A DNA stretch of 64,000 bases from VRUE01 sp963762205 (lineage in GTDB: Bacteria; Actinomycetota; Thermoleophilia; Solirubrobacterales; 70-9). This document shows positions 52,723 to 61,063 of this stretch, piece by piece (the stretch's first letter is position 1; the number at the start of each line of letters is the position of its first letter). The stretch lies in contig CAVXJZ010000002.1 in assembly GCA_963762205.1 (NCBI GenBank), forward strand, positions 496,001 through 560,000, read 5' to 3'. The position numbers were made by a program, and so were the translations under genes. The notes beneath the pieces were generated by a model. The model was given only the letters and a program-made list of their open reading frames with translations, ran no database searches and had not been told where the DNA came from.

Positions 52723-53744
52723 CCACGCCAGGACGGGGAAAGGGTCGGCTGCGCGGGATGGCCGGCCCGCTGGTGACCGGCCTGGTGGCGGCCGGCCTGA
52801 CGCTGCCCGCCGGCAATAGCGCCGCCGGCGGCCCCGAACCGGAGTTGTACGGGTGCCCGGTGTTCCCGCAGCCGTCGGCCTCGACACCGGCCGACGCCGC
52901 CTCCCTCCCCAACCAGTCCGCGTGGAACCAGGACATCTCGAAGGCGCCCGTCGCCCGTAACTCGGCGCGGACGATCGCCTACATCGCCGCCCACGGCGGC
53001 AATCGCCTGCACCCCGACTTCGGCTCCCCGCGCACATACGGATTCCCCTACTCGCTGGTCGGCGCGCGCCGCACGAAGCTGCCGGTCCACTACACCGCCT
53101 ACGGCAGCGAGAGCGACAGAGGGCCCTTCCCGATCCCGAGGCGGTCGCCGATCGAGGGCGGCGATCGCAGCGATGGCGACCGCCACGTGCTCGTCGTCGA
53201 CCGTGGCCGCTGCGTCCTCTACGAGCTCTACCGGGCCTTCTTCAGGCCCAGGCCCCGGCCCCACTGGAATGCGGACTCCGGCGTACGCTGGAACCTCCGC
53301 TCGCGGGCCCTGCGTCGCGACTCGTGGACCTCCGCCGACGCCGCCGGGCTGCCGATCTTCCCCGGCCTGGTCCGCTATGGAGAGGCGTCTGCGGGCCGCG
53401 TCGACCACGCCATCCGCGTCACATTCGAGAGCACCCGGGACGCCTGGGTCCACCCGGCCTCCCACTGCGCGGGCGACACCGCGAACCCGAACGCGCCGGC
53501 GATGGGGACGCGACTGCGGCTGAGGGCCGGCTACCGCGTGCGCGGCCTCAGCGGCGTCGCCCGGACGATCGCGATCGCGCTCAAGCGCTATGGGCTCATC
53601 GTCGCCGACAACGGCTCCAACTGGTTCCTCAGCGGCAGCAGCGACAGGCGCTGGGACGACGAGAGCCTCGACCAGCTGAAGCGGATCCCGGGACGCGCCT
53701 TCGAGGTCGTGCGCAGCAGGGCGCGCCCGCACCTCTGCCGATAA
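52719..53744 (+). CDS. Conserved secreted protein, unknown function
   Basis: 341 residues from TTG 52719, which supplies a basic n-region (RGKGRLRG) before the hydrophobic MAGPLVTGLVAAGLTLPA; ATG 52758 is the alternative. The mature protein has invariant-looking blocks: NQSAWNQDIS, GNRLHPDFGS, YGSESDRGPFPIP, DGDRHVLVVDRGRCVLYELYRAF, SADAAGLPIFPGLVRY and ADNGSNWFLSG. This family is recurrent in soil actinobacteria and fungi-like contexts, but I do not know its activity. No catalytic call is made. Confidence 0.75.
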   Translation: MTTPGRGKGRLRGMAGPLVTGLVAAGLTLPAGNSAAGGPEPELYGCPVFPQPSASTPADAASLPNQSAWNQDISKAPVARNSARTIAYIAAHGGNRLHPDFGSPRTYGFPYSLVGARRTKLPVHYTAYGSESDRGPFPIPRRSPIEGGDRSDGDRHVLVVDRGRCVLYELYRAFFRPRPRPHWNADSGVRWNLRSRALRRDSWTSADAAGLPIFPGLVRYGEASAGRVDHAIRVTFESTRDAWVHPASHCAGDTANPNAPAMGTRLRLRAGYRVRGLSGVARTIAIALKRYGLIVADNGSNWFLSGSSDRRWDDESLDQLKRIPGRAFEVVRSRARPHLCR

Positions 53745-53778
53745 GAGCGGCACGCTGTCCGGGGCGTGAGCCGCCGAT

Positions 53779-53838
53779 TCGACACCTCATGGGTGCTCAA
53801 TCGACGGCTCGACCCCTCATCGGTGCTCAATCGAGGGC
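53779..53838. repeat. Two 30-bp imperfect tandem repeats
   Basis: Two 30-base units (53779-53808, 53809-53838) with three mismatches and a third partial copy (TCGACCGGCC). They fill the convergent gap between two genes and run over the stop codon of the downstream minus-strand gene. Confidence 0.85.
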
Positions 53839-54432
53839 TCGACCGGCCAGCCGCAGGTGTTGGAAGTCGGGCTCGAGCCGCTCGCCGAGCTCGCGGGCCG
53901 CCTCGTCGACATCCTCGGCCGCGCCCACGCCGATCAGGACGACCTCGGTCGCCGGGAAGGTCTGCAGCTGGTCCTCGACCGCCTGGACCACGTCCTCGTC
54001 GCCGACCCGCGCCTCGGCCTCCACCCCACCCTTGGCCAGGGCGGCGACGGTGGCGACGAGGTTGCGCTGCGCCGCCTCTCGGGCCGGCTCGACGTCGGAG
54101 GCCCAGCGGTCGAGAAAACGGATCCGCGCGGGGGCGAGGACGAGCACGTCGGCGTCGGTCCCGCCGCCTATCCCGGCGGCGCGGGTGATCTCCGCGACCG
54201 CGGACGGCTCATCCACGGGGCACGTGGTGACGAGCAGCAGGTGGCGCCGGCCGTCCGGCGCCGTAGCCGAGCCGATCGCCCCGCGCGGACGCTGGCGCGC
54301 CGCGACCAGGACCAGCCCCAGCACCGACAGCGCCCCCGTCGCCAGGCCGAGCCCGGCGCCGCCGATCGCGAAGCCGGCGACGATCGGGAGGACCAGGGCG
54401 ACGACGATCAGCGGCAGCTTCCAGGCGGCCAT
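53827..54432 (-). CDS. Membrane-anchored UspA-like protein
   Basis: 201 residues. Two N-terminal hydrophobic helices (LPLIVVALVLPIVAGFAIGG, LGLATGALSVLGLVLVAA) precede a soluble alpha/beta domain (RRHLLLVTTCPVD..., DADVLVLAPA..., TEVVLIGVGAAEDVDEAARELGERL) resembling a universal stress protein half. The nucleotide-binding G-x2-G-x9-G motif is not clear. Function unknown. Confidence 0.65.
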   Translation of the reverse strand: MAAWKLPLIVVALVLPIVAGFAIGGAGLGLATGALSVLGLVLVAARQRPRGAIGSATAPDGRRHLLLVTTCPVDEPSAVAEITRAAGIGGGTDADVLVLAPARIRFLDRWASDVEPAREAAQRNLVATVAALAKGGVEAEARVGDEDVVQAVEDQLQTFPATEVVLIGVGAAEDVDEAARELGERLEPDFQHLRLAGRALD

Positions 54433-54503
54433 CAGCCGCGACCTCCCCTATCGGATTGCGCCCAAAGGCTAGACGGCCCGGGGCGCGCGAGGGCGCCGGG
54501 GCG

Positions 54504-54644
54504 CTACGCGCGCCCGGCGCCGCCGGAGAGGCGGGGAACGATCAGCAACGCAAGCCCGATCAGGATGACGACGATCCCGAGCGCGTAGTGCACGAGGATC
54601 GCGAGGGCGATTCCGATGATTATGAGAAGCAGTGGTAGACCCAT
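54504..54644 (-). CDS. 46-residue membrane protein
   Basis: ATG 54644 to TAG 54504. MGLPLLLIIIGIALAILVHY is followed by ALGIVVILIGLALLIVPRLSG: two hydrophobic helices and a short basic tail, as in the small hydrophobic proteins common in actinobacteria. There is no close neighbour on the same strand except the UspA-like gene 71 bases downstream. Function unknown. Confidence 0.65.
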   Translation of the reverse strand: MGLPLLLIIIGIALAILVHYALGIVVILIGLALLIVPRLSGGAGRA

Positions 54645-54731
54645 GGCCCGGATCTACCCCGAACCGGCGCTCGGGAAACCCCAACGAGCGGCGCCCCCCA
54701 TCCGCGCCGGCGCCAGGCGGGTTTCGCGTCA

Positions 54732-54804
54732 CACCCCCGGTTGGATTCGAACCAACGACCCTCGGATTAGAAGTCCGACGCTCTGTCCACTGAGCTACGG
54801 GGGC
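54732..54804 (-). tRNA. tRNA-Arg (TCT)
   Basis: A 73-nt cloverleaf: acceptor GCCCCCG/CGGGGGT (G1-U72 wobble), D arm TAGCTCAGTGGACAGAGC, anticodon loop CTTCTAA (anticodon TCT), T arm with TTCGAAT, discriminator G73. No CCA is encoded. Confidence 0.95.
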
Positions 54805-54820
54805 TGGGCCTGGACCGATT

Positions 54821-55177
54821 CTAGGTCCGCGGCTGGCCGTCGCCCACTTCGGTCGGCAGCGCGTCCGCTTCGAAGTCGAGGTCGACGCGATCGCCGTCGA
54901 CCGCCGTCACCTCCACCCGGATCTCGTGTCTGTCGCCGTCGAAGCTCGCGTAGCAGGTGGTCGTCGCGCCGACCTCTTCGTCGAGGTCGCCGGGACAGGT
55001 GACCTTCGGGAAGGGGGCGCCTCCGTGCTGGGCGGAGACGGCGCTGAGCTGGACCCGCGCTTCTTCGGCGACCTCGTCCATGTCGACGCCCCCCTCGCCG
55101 ACCGAGAAGGAGAACGAGCAGCCGGCGAGCGCGAGCGCGCCGAGCAGGGCGAGTGGGGCGGGCAGGGCGCGCTTCAT
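54821..55177 (-). CDS. DUF4333 lipoprotein
   Basis: 118 residues. Lipobox ALALAGC puts the lipidated Cys at about residue 20. The DUF4333 domain is recognised by VTCPGDLDEEVGATTTCYASFDGDRHEIRVEVTAVDG, with a probable disulfide between its two Cys. Cell-surface, function unknown. Confidence 0.85.
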   Translation of the reverse strand: MKRALPAPLALLGALALAGCSFSFSVGEGGVDMDEVAEEARVQLSAVSAQHGGAPFPKVTCPGDLDEEVGATTTCYASFDGDRHEIRVEVTAVDGDRVDLDFEADALPTEVGDGQPRT

Positions 55178-55235
55178 CGGCGCCAGGCTAGGGAACCGGG
55201 CGGCGTCATGTCCCGTTGGCGTACCATCGCCGCCG

Positions 55236-56036
55236 ATGCCAGGCGTCGACGCAGCGGGGACGGAGCTCTACTACGAGCGCGCCGGCGAGGGTGAGCCGAT
55301 GCTGCTGATCCAGGGGATGAGCGCCACCCACCTCGCCTGGGGCGACGAGTTCCGCCCCCTGCTCGAGTCGAGCTTCGACACGGTCGTCTTCGACAACCGC
55401 GGCATGGGCCGCTCGGGCAAGGCGGAGCTTCCCTTCGGGATCGCCGAGATGGCGGCCGACGCGGTCGGCCTGCTCGACGCGCTCGAGATCGACGCCGCCC
55501 ACGTCGTCGGCATCTCGATGGGCGGCGCGATCGCCCAGGAGCTCGCACTCGCCAACCCCGGCCGGGTCCGCACGCTCACCCTCGGCGCCACCTTCTGCGG
55601 CGGCCCGGAGGGCACCCTGATGGCGCCCGAGGACCTGCAGATGCTCGGCGCCGCCTACGCCTCGGGGGACCCCGAGCAGGTCTTCCGCGCGATGTGGGAG
55701 ATCAACATCTCCCCCGGCTTCGCCGCCGACGACTCGCGCTTCGCCGCCTTCCGCGAGATGGGCAGCGCCCTGCCGGCGCCGCGCCCGGTCGTCATGCAGC
55801 AGATGCAGGCGTGCGGCAGGCACGACAGCAGCGGACGGCTCGGCGAGCTCGAGATGCCGACGCTCGTCATCCACGGCACCGCCGACCGCCTCATCGACGT
55901 CGCCAACGGCGAACTGATCGCGCGCTTGATCCCCGCCCCGATCGAGCTGCTCGACGGCGTCGGCCACATGTTCTGGTGGGAGCAGCCGCGGCGCTCGGCG
56001 GAGCTGATCCGCGACCACGCCCTGGCCGCCGTCTGA
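55236..56036 (+). CDS. Alpha/beta hydrolase
   Basis: 266 residues from ATG 55236. Nucleophile elbow VVGISMGGAIAQELAL, preceding VVFDNRGMGRSGKAE, acid in TADRLIDVANG and His in DGVGHMFWWEQP. No leader peptide, so cytosolic. The substrate cannot be told; the fold covers esterases, 3-oxoadipate enol-lactonases and others. Confidence 0.9.
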   Translation: MPGVDAAGTELYYERAGEGEPMLLIQGMSATHLAWGDEFRPLLESSFDTVVFDNRGMGRSGKAELPFGIAEMAADAVGLLDALEIDAAHVVGISMGGAIAQELALANPGRVRTLTLGATFCGGPEGTLMAPEDLQMLGAAYASGDPEQVFRAMWEINISPGFAADDSRFAAFREMGSALPAPRPVVMQQMQACGRHDSSGRLGELEMPTLVIHGTADRLIDVANGELIARLIPAPIELLDGVGHMFWWEQPRRSAELIRDHALAAV

Positions 56037-56052
56037 GCAACCCCGCCCGACG

Positions 56053-58218
56053 CTATTCCGGCTTGCAGGCCGACGGGTCGAGCCTGCCGTCGACGCGGAA
56101 GACGAAGTCCGGCTGGGGCTCGATGTCGGGCTCTTCGATCAGCAGGGTCACGGCCGGGTCGTTTTTGATCCAGGCGTAGACCGGCTTTTGGTAGGGGCCG
56201 ATCGCGTCCATCGTGTACTGGCTGAGGATCAGGTAGTCGTAATCGCCCCGGTTGATCTGGTGGCGGAAGCCGCGGCAGCTCGTCGGCAGGCGATAGGTGC
56301 CGTTCGGCCCCGGCACCCCGATGTACTGGACGTGGTTGTCGAGGCTCTCGCCGTAGAAGCCGTACTGGCCGAAGAAGATCTCCCCGGACCCGGCGATGCC
56401 GATCCGCTTGTCGTGCTGGCGGCGGGCGAAGTCGTAGGCCTTCTTCGGGCCGCCGTCCTGGAGGAAGTGGTCGGCGATCGTGTAGTGGTGCTTGAAGTAC
56501 TGGACCTCCTGGGCGCGCCCGAGGACCACGGCGAGGAGAAGGACGGCGCCCAGCCCGGCCGCGACCTGGCCGCGGGTGACGCGGCGCCGGGCACGCAGGA
56601 GGCCGAGCCCGGCCGGCGCCCAGACCAGGCAGAGGGTGAGGAAGACCGTGCCGGCGATGAAGCCCGGGTACCAGCGCGGCGTCATCAGCACCGTGACCGC
56701 GTAGACGCCGAGCAGGAAGAGCAGCGTCTGCCAGGCGCGTGAGTCCGGTGCGCGCAACGGCCGCGCGATCGGCAGCATCGTCATCGCCAGGAGCAGGCCA
56801 GGCGCCAGATAGCGGGTGTTGGTGAAGAACCCGGTCGGCGAGCCCTCCTGGCCGGCGGCGGTCAACGGCGTGAAGACGTAGACGACCGCGGTCAGCAGCG
56901 CGGCGGCGGCCAGCACCTGCACGATCCGGTTGCGCGAGCGCACCACCAGGTAGACGGCGACGGCGACGGCGACGATCAGGATCAGCGGCCAGAGCGGCCC
57001 GAAGGCGTCGTCGAGGCGCGGGAAGAACCACTTGCGGTAGATCGTCGGCTCGGTCAGGTAGTCGGCGACGGCGAAGCGCGGGCGCGGGTCGAGCGGCATC
57101 TGGTCGGGCCGCGGCAGGTGCAGCGGGCCGAAGCCGATCTGCGGGATCGGGTTGCCGCCCGTCTTGATCGCCGCCCGCAGATACCAATAGCCGCCGACCA
57201 CGAAGGTCGAGAGGCCGACCACCCAGGCCGTCGTCAGCCGCCGTCCCCTGCCGCTGAAGGCGACGACCCCGAGCCAGATCGCGACGACCGGGATCAGGAA
57301 GGTGAGCTTGACGGAGGCGGCGAGCCCGGCGGCGATGCCGGCGACGACGAGCGGGCCCCTGTCGAGCAGGGGGGCGTCCTTCTCGGGCGCGTCCTGGACC
57401 GCGGTCCCTTCGGCCGGCGCCCGCCGCTGGTGGCCGTTGATCAGGAAGGCGGCGAAGGCGAGCAGGAAGGCGAGGCCCATGATGTCGTTGCGGCCCTCGC
57501 CGGGCTGGGTCTCGATCATCACCCCGGCGTCGAGGACGATCGCGCCGGCGACCAGCGTCGCCGGGCCGACCTTGTAGGGGCGCCCCACGCACCAGGCGGC
57601 GAGCAGCGCGATCGAGAGCCAGACCAGGTTGAGCAGCGGCGAGAGCCAGTCGCTCTTGAAGAGGACGATGCCGGTGGCGTGGACGAGCTCGGAGCTCTGC
57701 GGGTAGAACCAAGCGGCCAGCCGCAGCGGATCGGTGAAGTGCAGGTGGACGATCGAGCCTTCCTGGGCGATCCGGGCCGAGAAGGGCATGTGGTACCAGG
57801 TGGTGTCGCCGCCGAACATCCCCTGGTCGAGGCTGAGCTGCGATGGGAAGGTCCACTCCGCGACGGTGAAGGAGGCGACGCCGATCGCCAGCAGCAGAGC
57901 GATCGTCTGCACCCGCGGCGCCTTCACCTCGCGGCTGCCGGGCGGCGCCATGCGCCAGCCGATCCAGGCCGCGAGCAGGCCGGCGCCGATGCAGACCACC
58001 ACGGTCCAGCCCAGCGTGAGGATGCTGAGGGTGCCGAGCAGCTCGAGCGAGAGGATCAGCAGCGCAACCGCGATCGTCGCGTCGGCGAGGCGCGCCAGCG
58101 CCCCCGAGAACTCGGGGACGATCCAGCGCCGCAGCCAGTAGCCGCCGAGGCCGATGGCCGCGACCATGCCGATCACGGCCAGGCAGCCGCCGATGTAGGA
58201 GCCGAGCGAGGGGGTCAC
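56053..58218 (-). CDS. Large polytopic membrane protein, GT-C glycosyltransferase-like
   Basis: 721 residues with about twelve or more hydrophobic helices and a C-terminal soluble region (FKHHYTIADHFLQDGG, IAGSGEIFFGQYGFYGESLDN). The first extracytoplasmic loop has LDQGMFGGDTTWYHMPFSARIAQEGS, with acidic residues where GT-C enzymes hold their catalytic Asp/Glu. It could transfer sugar from a polyprenyl donor. Family assignment is by general layout only; no other glycan genes are next to it. Confidence 0.6.
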   Translation of the reverse strand: MTPSLGSYIGGCLAVIGMVAAIGLGGYWLRRWIVPEFSGALARLADATIAVALLILSLELLGTLSILTLGWTVVVCIGAGLLAAWIGWRMAPPGSREVKAPRVQTIALLLAIGVASFTVAEWTFPSQLSLDQGMFGGDTTWYHMPFSARIAQEGSIVHLHFTDPLRLAAWFYPQSSELVHATGIVLFKSDWLSPLLNLVWLSIALLAAWCVGRPYKVGPATLVAGAIVLDAGVMIETQPGEGRNDIMGLAFLLAFAAFLINGHQRRAPAEGTAVQDAPEKDAPLLDRGPLVVAGIAAGLAASVKLTFLIPVVAIWLGVVAFSGRGRRLTTAWVVGLSTFVVGGYWYLRAAIKTGGNPIPQIGFGPLHLPRPDQMPLDPRPRFAVADYLTEPTIYRKWFFPRLDDAFGPLWPLILIVAVAVAVYLVVRSRNRIVQVLAAAALLTAVVYVFTPLTAAGQEGSPTGFFTNTRYLAPGLLLAMTMLPIARPLRAPDSRAWQTLLFLLGVYAVTVLMTPRWYPGFIAGTVFLTLCLVWAPAGLGLLRARRRVTRGQVAAGLGAVLLLAVVLGRAQEVQYFKHHYTIADHFLQDGGPKKAYDFARRQHDKRIGIAGSGEIFFGQYGFYGESLDNHVQYIGVPGPNGTYRLPTSCRGFRHQINRGDYDYLILSQYTMDAIGPYQKPVYAWIKNDPAVTLLIEEPDIEPQPDFVFRVDGRLDPSACKPE

Positions 58219-58257
58219 CGGCGCGGGATGGTATTGGCCGGGACCGGCGGGCGGATG

Positions 58258-58932
58258 CTAGGAAGGAGCGGGAATCCGGCAGGAGACGCCGGTCCCGGCG
58301 AGGCCGCAGTAGCCGTTCGGCACCTTGTGCAGGTATTGCTGGTGGTAGTCCTCGGCGTAGTAGAAGGGCGCCGCCGGCTCGACCTCGGTCGTGATCGGCT
58401 GGTGGCCCGCTGCCCGCAGGTCGGCGTCGTAGGCGGCGAGCGCCATCTCCGCCGTCTCCTTCTGGGCGTCGCCGGTGTAGTAGATCCCCGACCGGTACTG
58501 GGTGCCGACGTCGTTGCCCTGGCGCATGCCCTGGGTCGGGTCGTGCTCCTCGAAGAAGACCGTGAGCAGGTCGGCATAGGAGATCCGCGCCGGGTCGAAG
58601 GCGACGAGGACCGCCTCGGTGTGCCCGGTCCGGCCGCCGCAGACCTCCTCGTAGGTCGGGTTCGGCGTGGTCCCGTTCATGTAGCCGACCGCGGTCGTGT
58701 AGACGCCGTCCAGCTCCCAGAACAGCCGCTCGGCGCCCCAGAAGCAACCGAGCGCGAGGTAGGCGACCTCGATGCCGTCGGGGAAGGGCGGCTTCAAGGG
58801 CGCGTCGAGCACGGCGTGGCGGTCGGGCACCTCGAAGGCGGGCTCGCTACGCCCCGGCAGCGCCTCCTCGGCGCTGGGCATCCTCGTCTTCTCGGGGCCC
58901 ATCGCCGCGATCAGCTTGCCGAGCCGGTTCAT
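58258..58932 (-). CDS. msrA: Peptide methionine (S)-S-oxide reductase MsrA
   Basis: 224 residues from ATG 58932. The catalytic Cys is in LALGCFWGAERLFW; GYMNGTTPNPTYEEVCGGRTGHTEAV and HDPTQGMRQGNDVGTQYRSGIYY are typical, and the C-terminal GYCGLAGTGVSC has recycling cysteines. An N-terminal extension of about 50 residues is like that of longer MsrA. It repairs oxidised methionine. Confidence 0.96.
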   Translation of the reverse strand: MNRLGKLIAAMGPEKTRMPSAEEALPGRSEPAFEVPDRHAVLDAPLKPPFPDGIEVAYLALGCFWGAERLFWELDGVYTTAVGYMNGTTPNPTYEEVCGGRTGHTEAVLVAFDPARISYADLLTVFFEEHDPTQGMRQGNDVGTQYRSGIYYTGDAQKETAEMALAAYDADLRAAGHQPITTEVEPAAPFYYAEDYHQQYLHKVPNGYCGLAGTGVSCRIPAPS

Positions 58933-58997
58933 ACACCCAAGGTATCGAGCATGTCCAGTAACGTCCGCGCATCGGCTGCCTCGTCGCCCTCTTCGCG

Positions 58998-59243
58998 TTG
59001 ATCTCGCCACGGCTGGCGCTGTTCGCGCTGTGGCTCTTCAGCGACCTGCTGAGCCGCGCCTTCGACGACTGGATCGTCCCCCTGCTCGGTTTCTTCCTGC
59101 TGCCCTGGACGACCCTCGCCTACGCGGTGATGTGGAGCGCTGGTGAGAACGGCGTGACCGGCTTCGAGTGGTTCATCGTCGCCCTCGCCTTCTTCTTCGA
59201 CCTCGCCTCCTACGCGAGGGGCAGCCGGGAGCGCGCGGCCTAG
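58998..59243 (+). CDS. 81-residue membrane protein
   Basis: From TTG 58998. Two or three hydrophobic helices: ISPRLALFALWLFSDLLSRAF, WIVPLLGFFLLPWTTLAYAVMW and FEWFIVALAFFFDLASYARG. The upstream frame stays open from 58962 and reads IGCLVALFALISPRL. In homologues known to me the protein starts at that glycine-cysteine step, so an ATC at 58971 might stand in for the ATG. Ends in a four-base convergent overlap with the next gene. Confidence 0.75.
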   Translation: MISPRLALFALWLFSDLLSRAFDDWIVPLLGFFLLPWTTLAYAVMWSAGENGVTGFEWFIVALAFFFDLASYARGSRERAA

Positions 59244-59509
59244 TCGACCTCGCCGAGCGGCACGGCCACGCGGATGTGGTCCTTGCCGACGACCAGGAAG
59301 TCGTGCTGCACGAACTCGCCCCCGTCGATCAGCCGGACTTCGGCGTCGACGACGGGGATGAAGGCGACGTCGGGCCGGTTCAGCGAGTCGGAGAAGCGGC
59401 TCTGGTAGCCCTCCTTTGGGGGGAGGGTGACGTTGCCGACGATCAGGTGCCGATCGGTTTCAAGCTGAACCCGTTCGACGCGCCGCTCCATGTGGTCGAG
59501 AGCCTCCAT
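59240..59509 (-). CDS. DUF6812-type small protein
   Basis: 89 residues. Beta-rich pattern: RVERVQLETDRHLIVGNVTLPPKEGYQSRFSDSLNR, PDVAFIPVVDAEVRLIDG and HDFLVVGKDHIRVAVPLGE. I recognise this as the DUF6812 type, widely present next to diverse genes and uncharacterised. A 6-4-6 palindrome lies 52 bases ahead of the ATG. Confidence 0.7.
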   Translation of the reverse strand: MEALDHMERRVERVQLETDRHLIVGNVTLPPKEGYQSRFSDSLNRPDVAFIPVVDAEVRLIDGGEFVQHDFLVVGKDHIRVAVPLGEVD

Positions 59510-59560
59510 CAGATTTGCCTATCGGCAGTTATCGCCTGCATACAGGGGGAACATAAGGCT

Positions 59561-59576
59561 TGTAAGAAAACTTACA
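59561..59576. promoter_or_regulatory. Palindrome upstream of the DUF6812 gene
   Basis: TGTAAG-AAAA-CTTACA is a perfect 6-4-6 palindrome in an AT-richer patch, placed where an operator of the minus-strand gene starting at 59509 would be. No regulator is known for it. The rest of the roughly 320-base gap up to 59830 shows nothing recognisable. Confidence 0.45.
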
Positions 59577-59830
59577 CCGATTTCGGGGGGGTGCGCCAGG
59601 CGTCAAACCTGAGCCCGTGGGCGATGGTACCTGCTCGCCATCGACCGCCCCGGGACTTCGCATGAGGCCCCTCGACCGATATCGGAGGCGGCGCCGGCCG
59701 GGGACCGCTGGTAGCCGATCAAGAGCCGCGTCCTTCGACGGATGGACTTCGTCCACTCGCCCAGCTCGTCGCTTGGCTCCAACCCGTTGCCTAGCTGGAC
59801 CGCGACAGGGGACGCGGCCGCTTCCTCGGC

Positions 59831-60745
59831 TCAATTCGACGCGGTCAGCACCCTGTACTTGTGGTAGACGGCCTGCCGACGGCCATGCTTGAAGCGCTTC
59901 GCGTGGATCAGCTCGCGGACGTACAGGAGCTTCTTGTTCGGCTCCCTGGCCATCTTCCTGACGACCTTCCTGTACTTCGGCTTCACCTTCAGCGCGAAGA
60001 CCTTCCACTCGTTGGGCTTCTGCTTGGCCGAGGCAGAGGCGGTGATCGGCTTGACCGCCTTGCAGTGGCGGCGCCCCTCGCTGCGGGTGCAGCGGACCTT
60101 GCTGGTGAATCCGGCCGCGGTGCCCAGGCACTGCGGCTTGAAGCGGGGCGGGCATTTGACCCGCAGGTAGAGCGTGGTGCCGTCGAAGAGCGCCGTGGCG
60201 AAATCGGAGGGCACCGGCGGTCCGACCGGTGCGGGCGGCATTTCGATGGGGGGCGGCGGGAGCGTGACCCCAAGGATGTAGGTATGGCCCATCGAGGCGC
60301 CTCCCCCGCAGAGGTCGTAAGCCACGAAACGGAGCCTGTTGTTGCCGACCCCGAGCACTGAAGTGATATCGAGATTTTTGTGCACTATCGAGCCACTACA
60401 GCCTTCGCTGAAGTCGTGTTCCAGCCCTTCGCCGTTCGTAAGGTTGCTGAGGGTGAGCCCGTCATTGACGTACATCGCTTCCCCTTCGCACGAGTCCGCG
60501 AGGGTGGCCGGTCCCACGCCGTCGTAGGCGACGTCAAGCGTCTTGTCGAGGAAGACCTCTCCCGGGTTGATGAAACCGCCGTCGACGTACTCCGTCACCT
60601 CGACGCACTCCGACAGTTCGTCGGCGCCAGCCGACTGCGCGGTGGACGCCGACCCAATCCCCATCATCAGCATCACCGCCAGCCATACGATCCTTGTCCG
60701 GACCCTCGGCCCGCGCGCGAAGTCCGCGACTGCGCCACTTCCCAT
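59831..60745 (-). CDS. Secreted protein with basic beta-sandwich C terminus
   Basis: 304 residues from ATG 60745, backed by GGGAGGGATCG upstream. Signal peptide with VWLAVMLMMGIGSASTAQSAGA. Mature part: an ECVEVTEYVDGGFINPGEVF domain, a Pro-rich linker (PPPPIEMPPAPVGPPVP), then a Lys/Arg-rich domain with cysteines (LRVKCPPRFKPQCLG, VRCTRSEGRRHC). The C-terminal region resembles that of the delta-60 protein. Function unknown. Confidence 0.7.
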   Translation of the reverse strand: MGSGAVADFARGPRVRTRIVWLAVMLMMGIGSASTAQSAGADELSECVEVTEYVDGGFINPGEVFLDKTLDVAYDGVGPATLADSCEGEAMYVNDGLTLSNLTNGEGLEHDFSEGCSGSIVHKNLDITSVLGVGNNRLRFVAYDLCGGGASMGHTYILGVTLPPPPIEMPPAPVGPPVPSDFATALFDGTTLYLRVKCPPRFKPQCLGTAAGFTSKVRCTRSEGRRHCKAVKPITASASAKQKPNEWKVFALKVKPKYRKVVRKMAREPNKKLLYVRELIHAKRFKHGRRQAVYHKYRVLTASN

Positions 60746-60907
60746 ATTCGATCCCTCCCCGGAGGCAACCGCGCGATCGCCTATATCGGGTGGCGGCGCG
60801 CGTTGCGTTGGACGAACCATCCGATGGTAGCCGGTCCACCTGTGGCCGTAAACCCCGCAGGCCGCCCCTCGATCGAGGGCAGCCGGCGAAGGGGAAGGCT
60901 CTGAGAA

Positions 60908-60981
60908 TCGGGGCGCCCGGATTCGAACCGGGGACCTCGGCCACCCAAAGGCCGCGCGCTACCAGGCTGCGCCACGCCCCG
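60908..60981 (-). tRNA. tRNA-Pro (TGG)
   Basis: A 74-nt cloverleaf: acceptor CGGGGCG/CGCCCCG, D arm with GGCGCAGCCTGGTAGCGC, anticodon loop TTTGGGT (anticodon TGG with G37), T loop TTCGAAT and discriminator A. No CCA is encoded. Confidence 0.95.
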
Positions 60982-61063
60982 AGGCGCCCAGTGTAGGGCC
61001 GCGTCGCCGGGAAGGCCGGGGCGCCACACGGCCGCAGCCCGGCAACCGCTAGGTTTCGCCGCC

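Noticed and set aside
53779..53838. Possible CRISPR start from two 30-bp repeats
   Set aside because: The units are directly adjacent with no spacers and carry mismatches; there are no cas genes.
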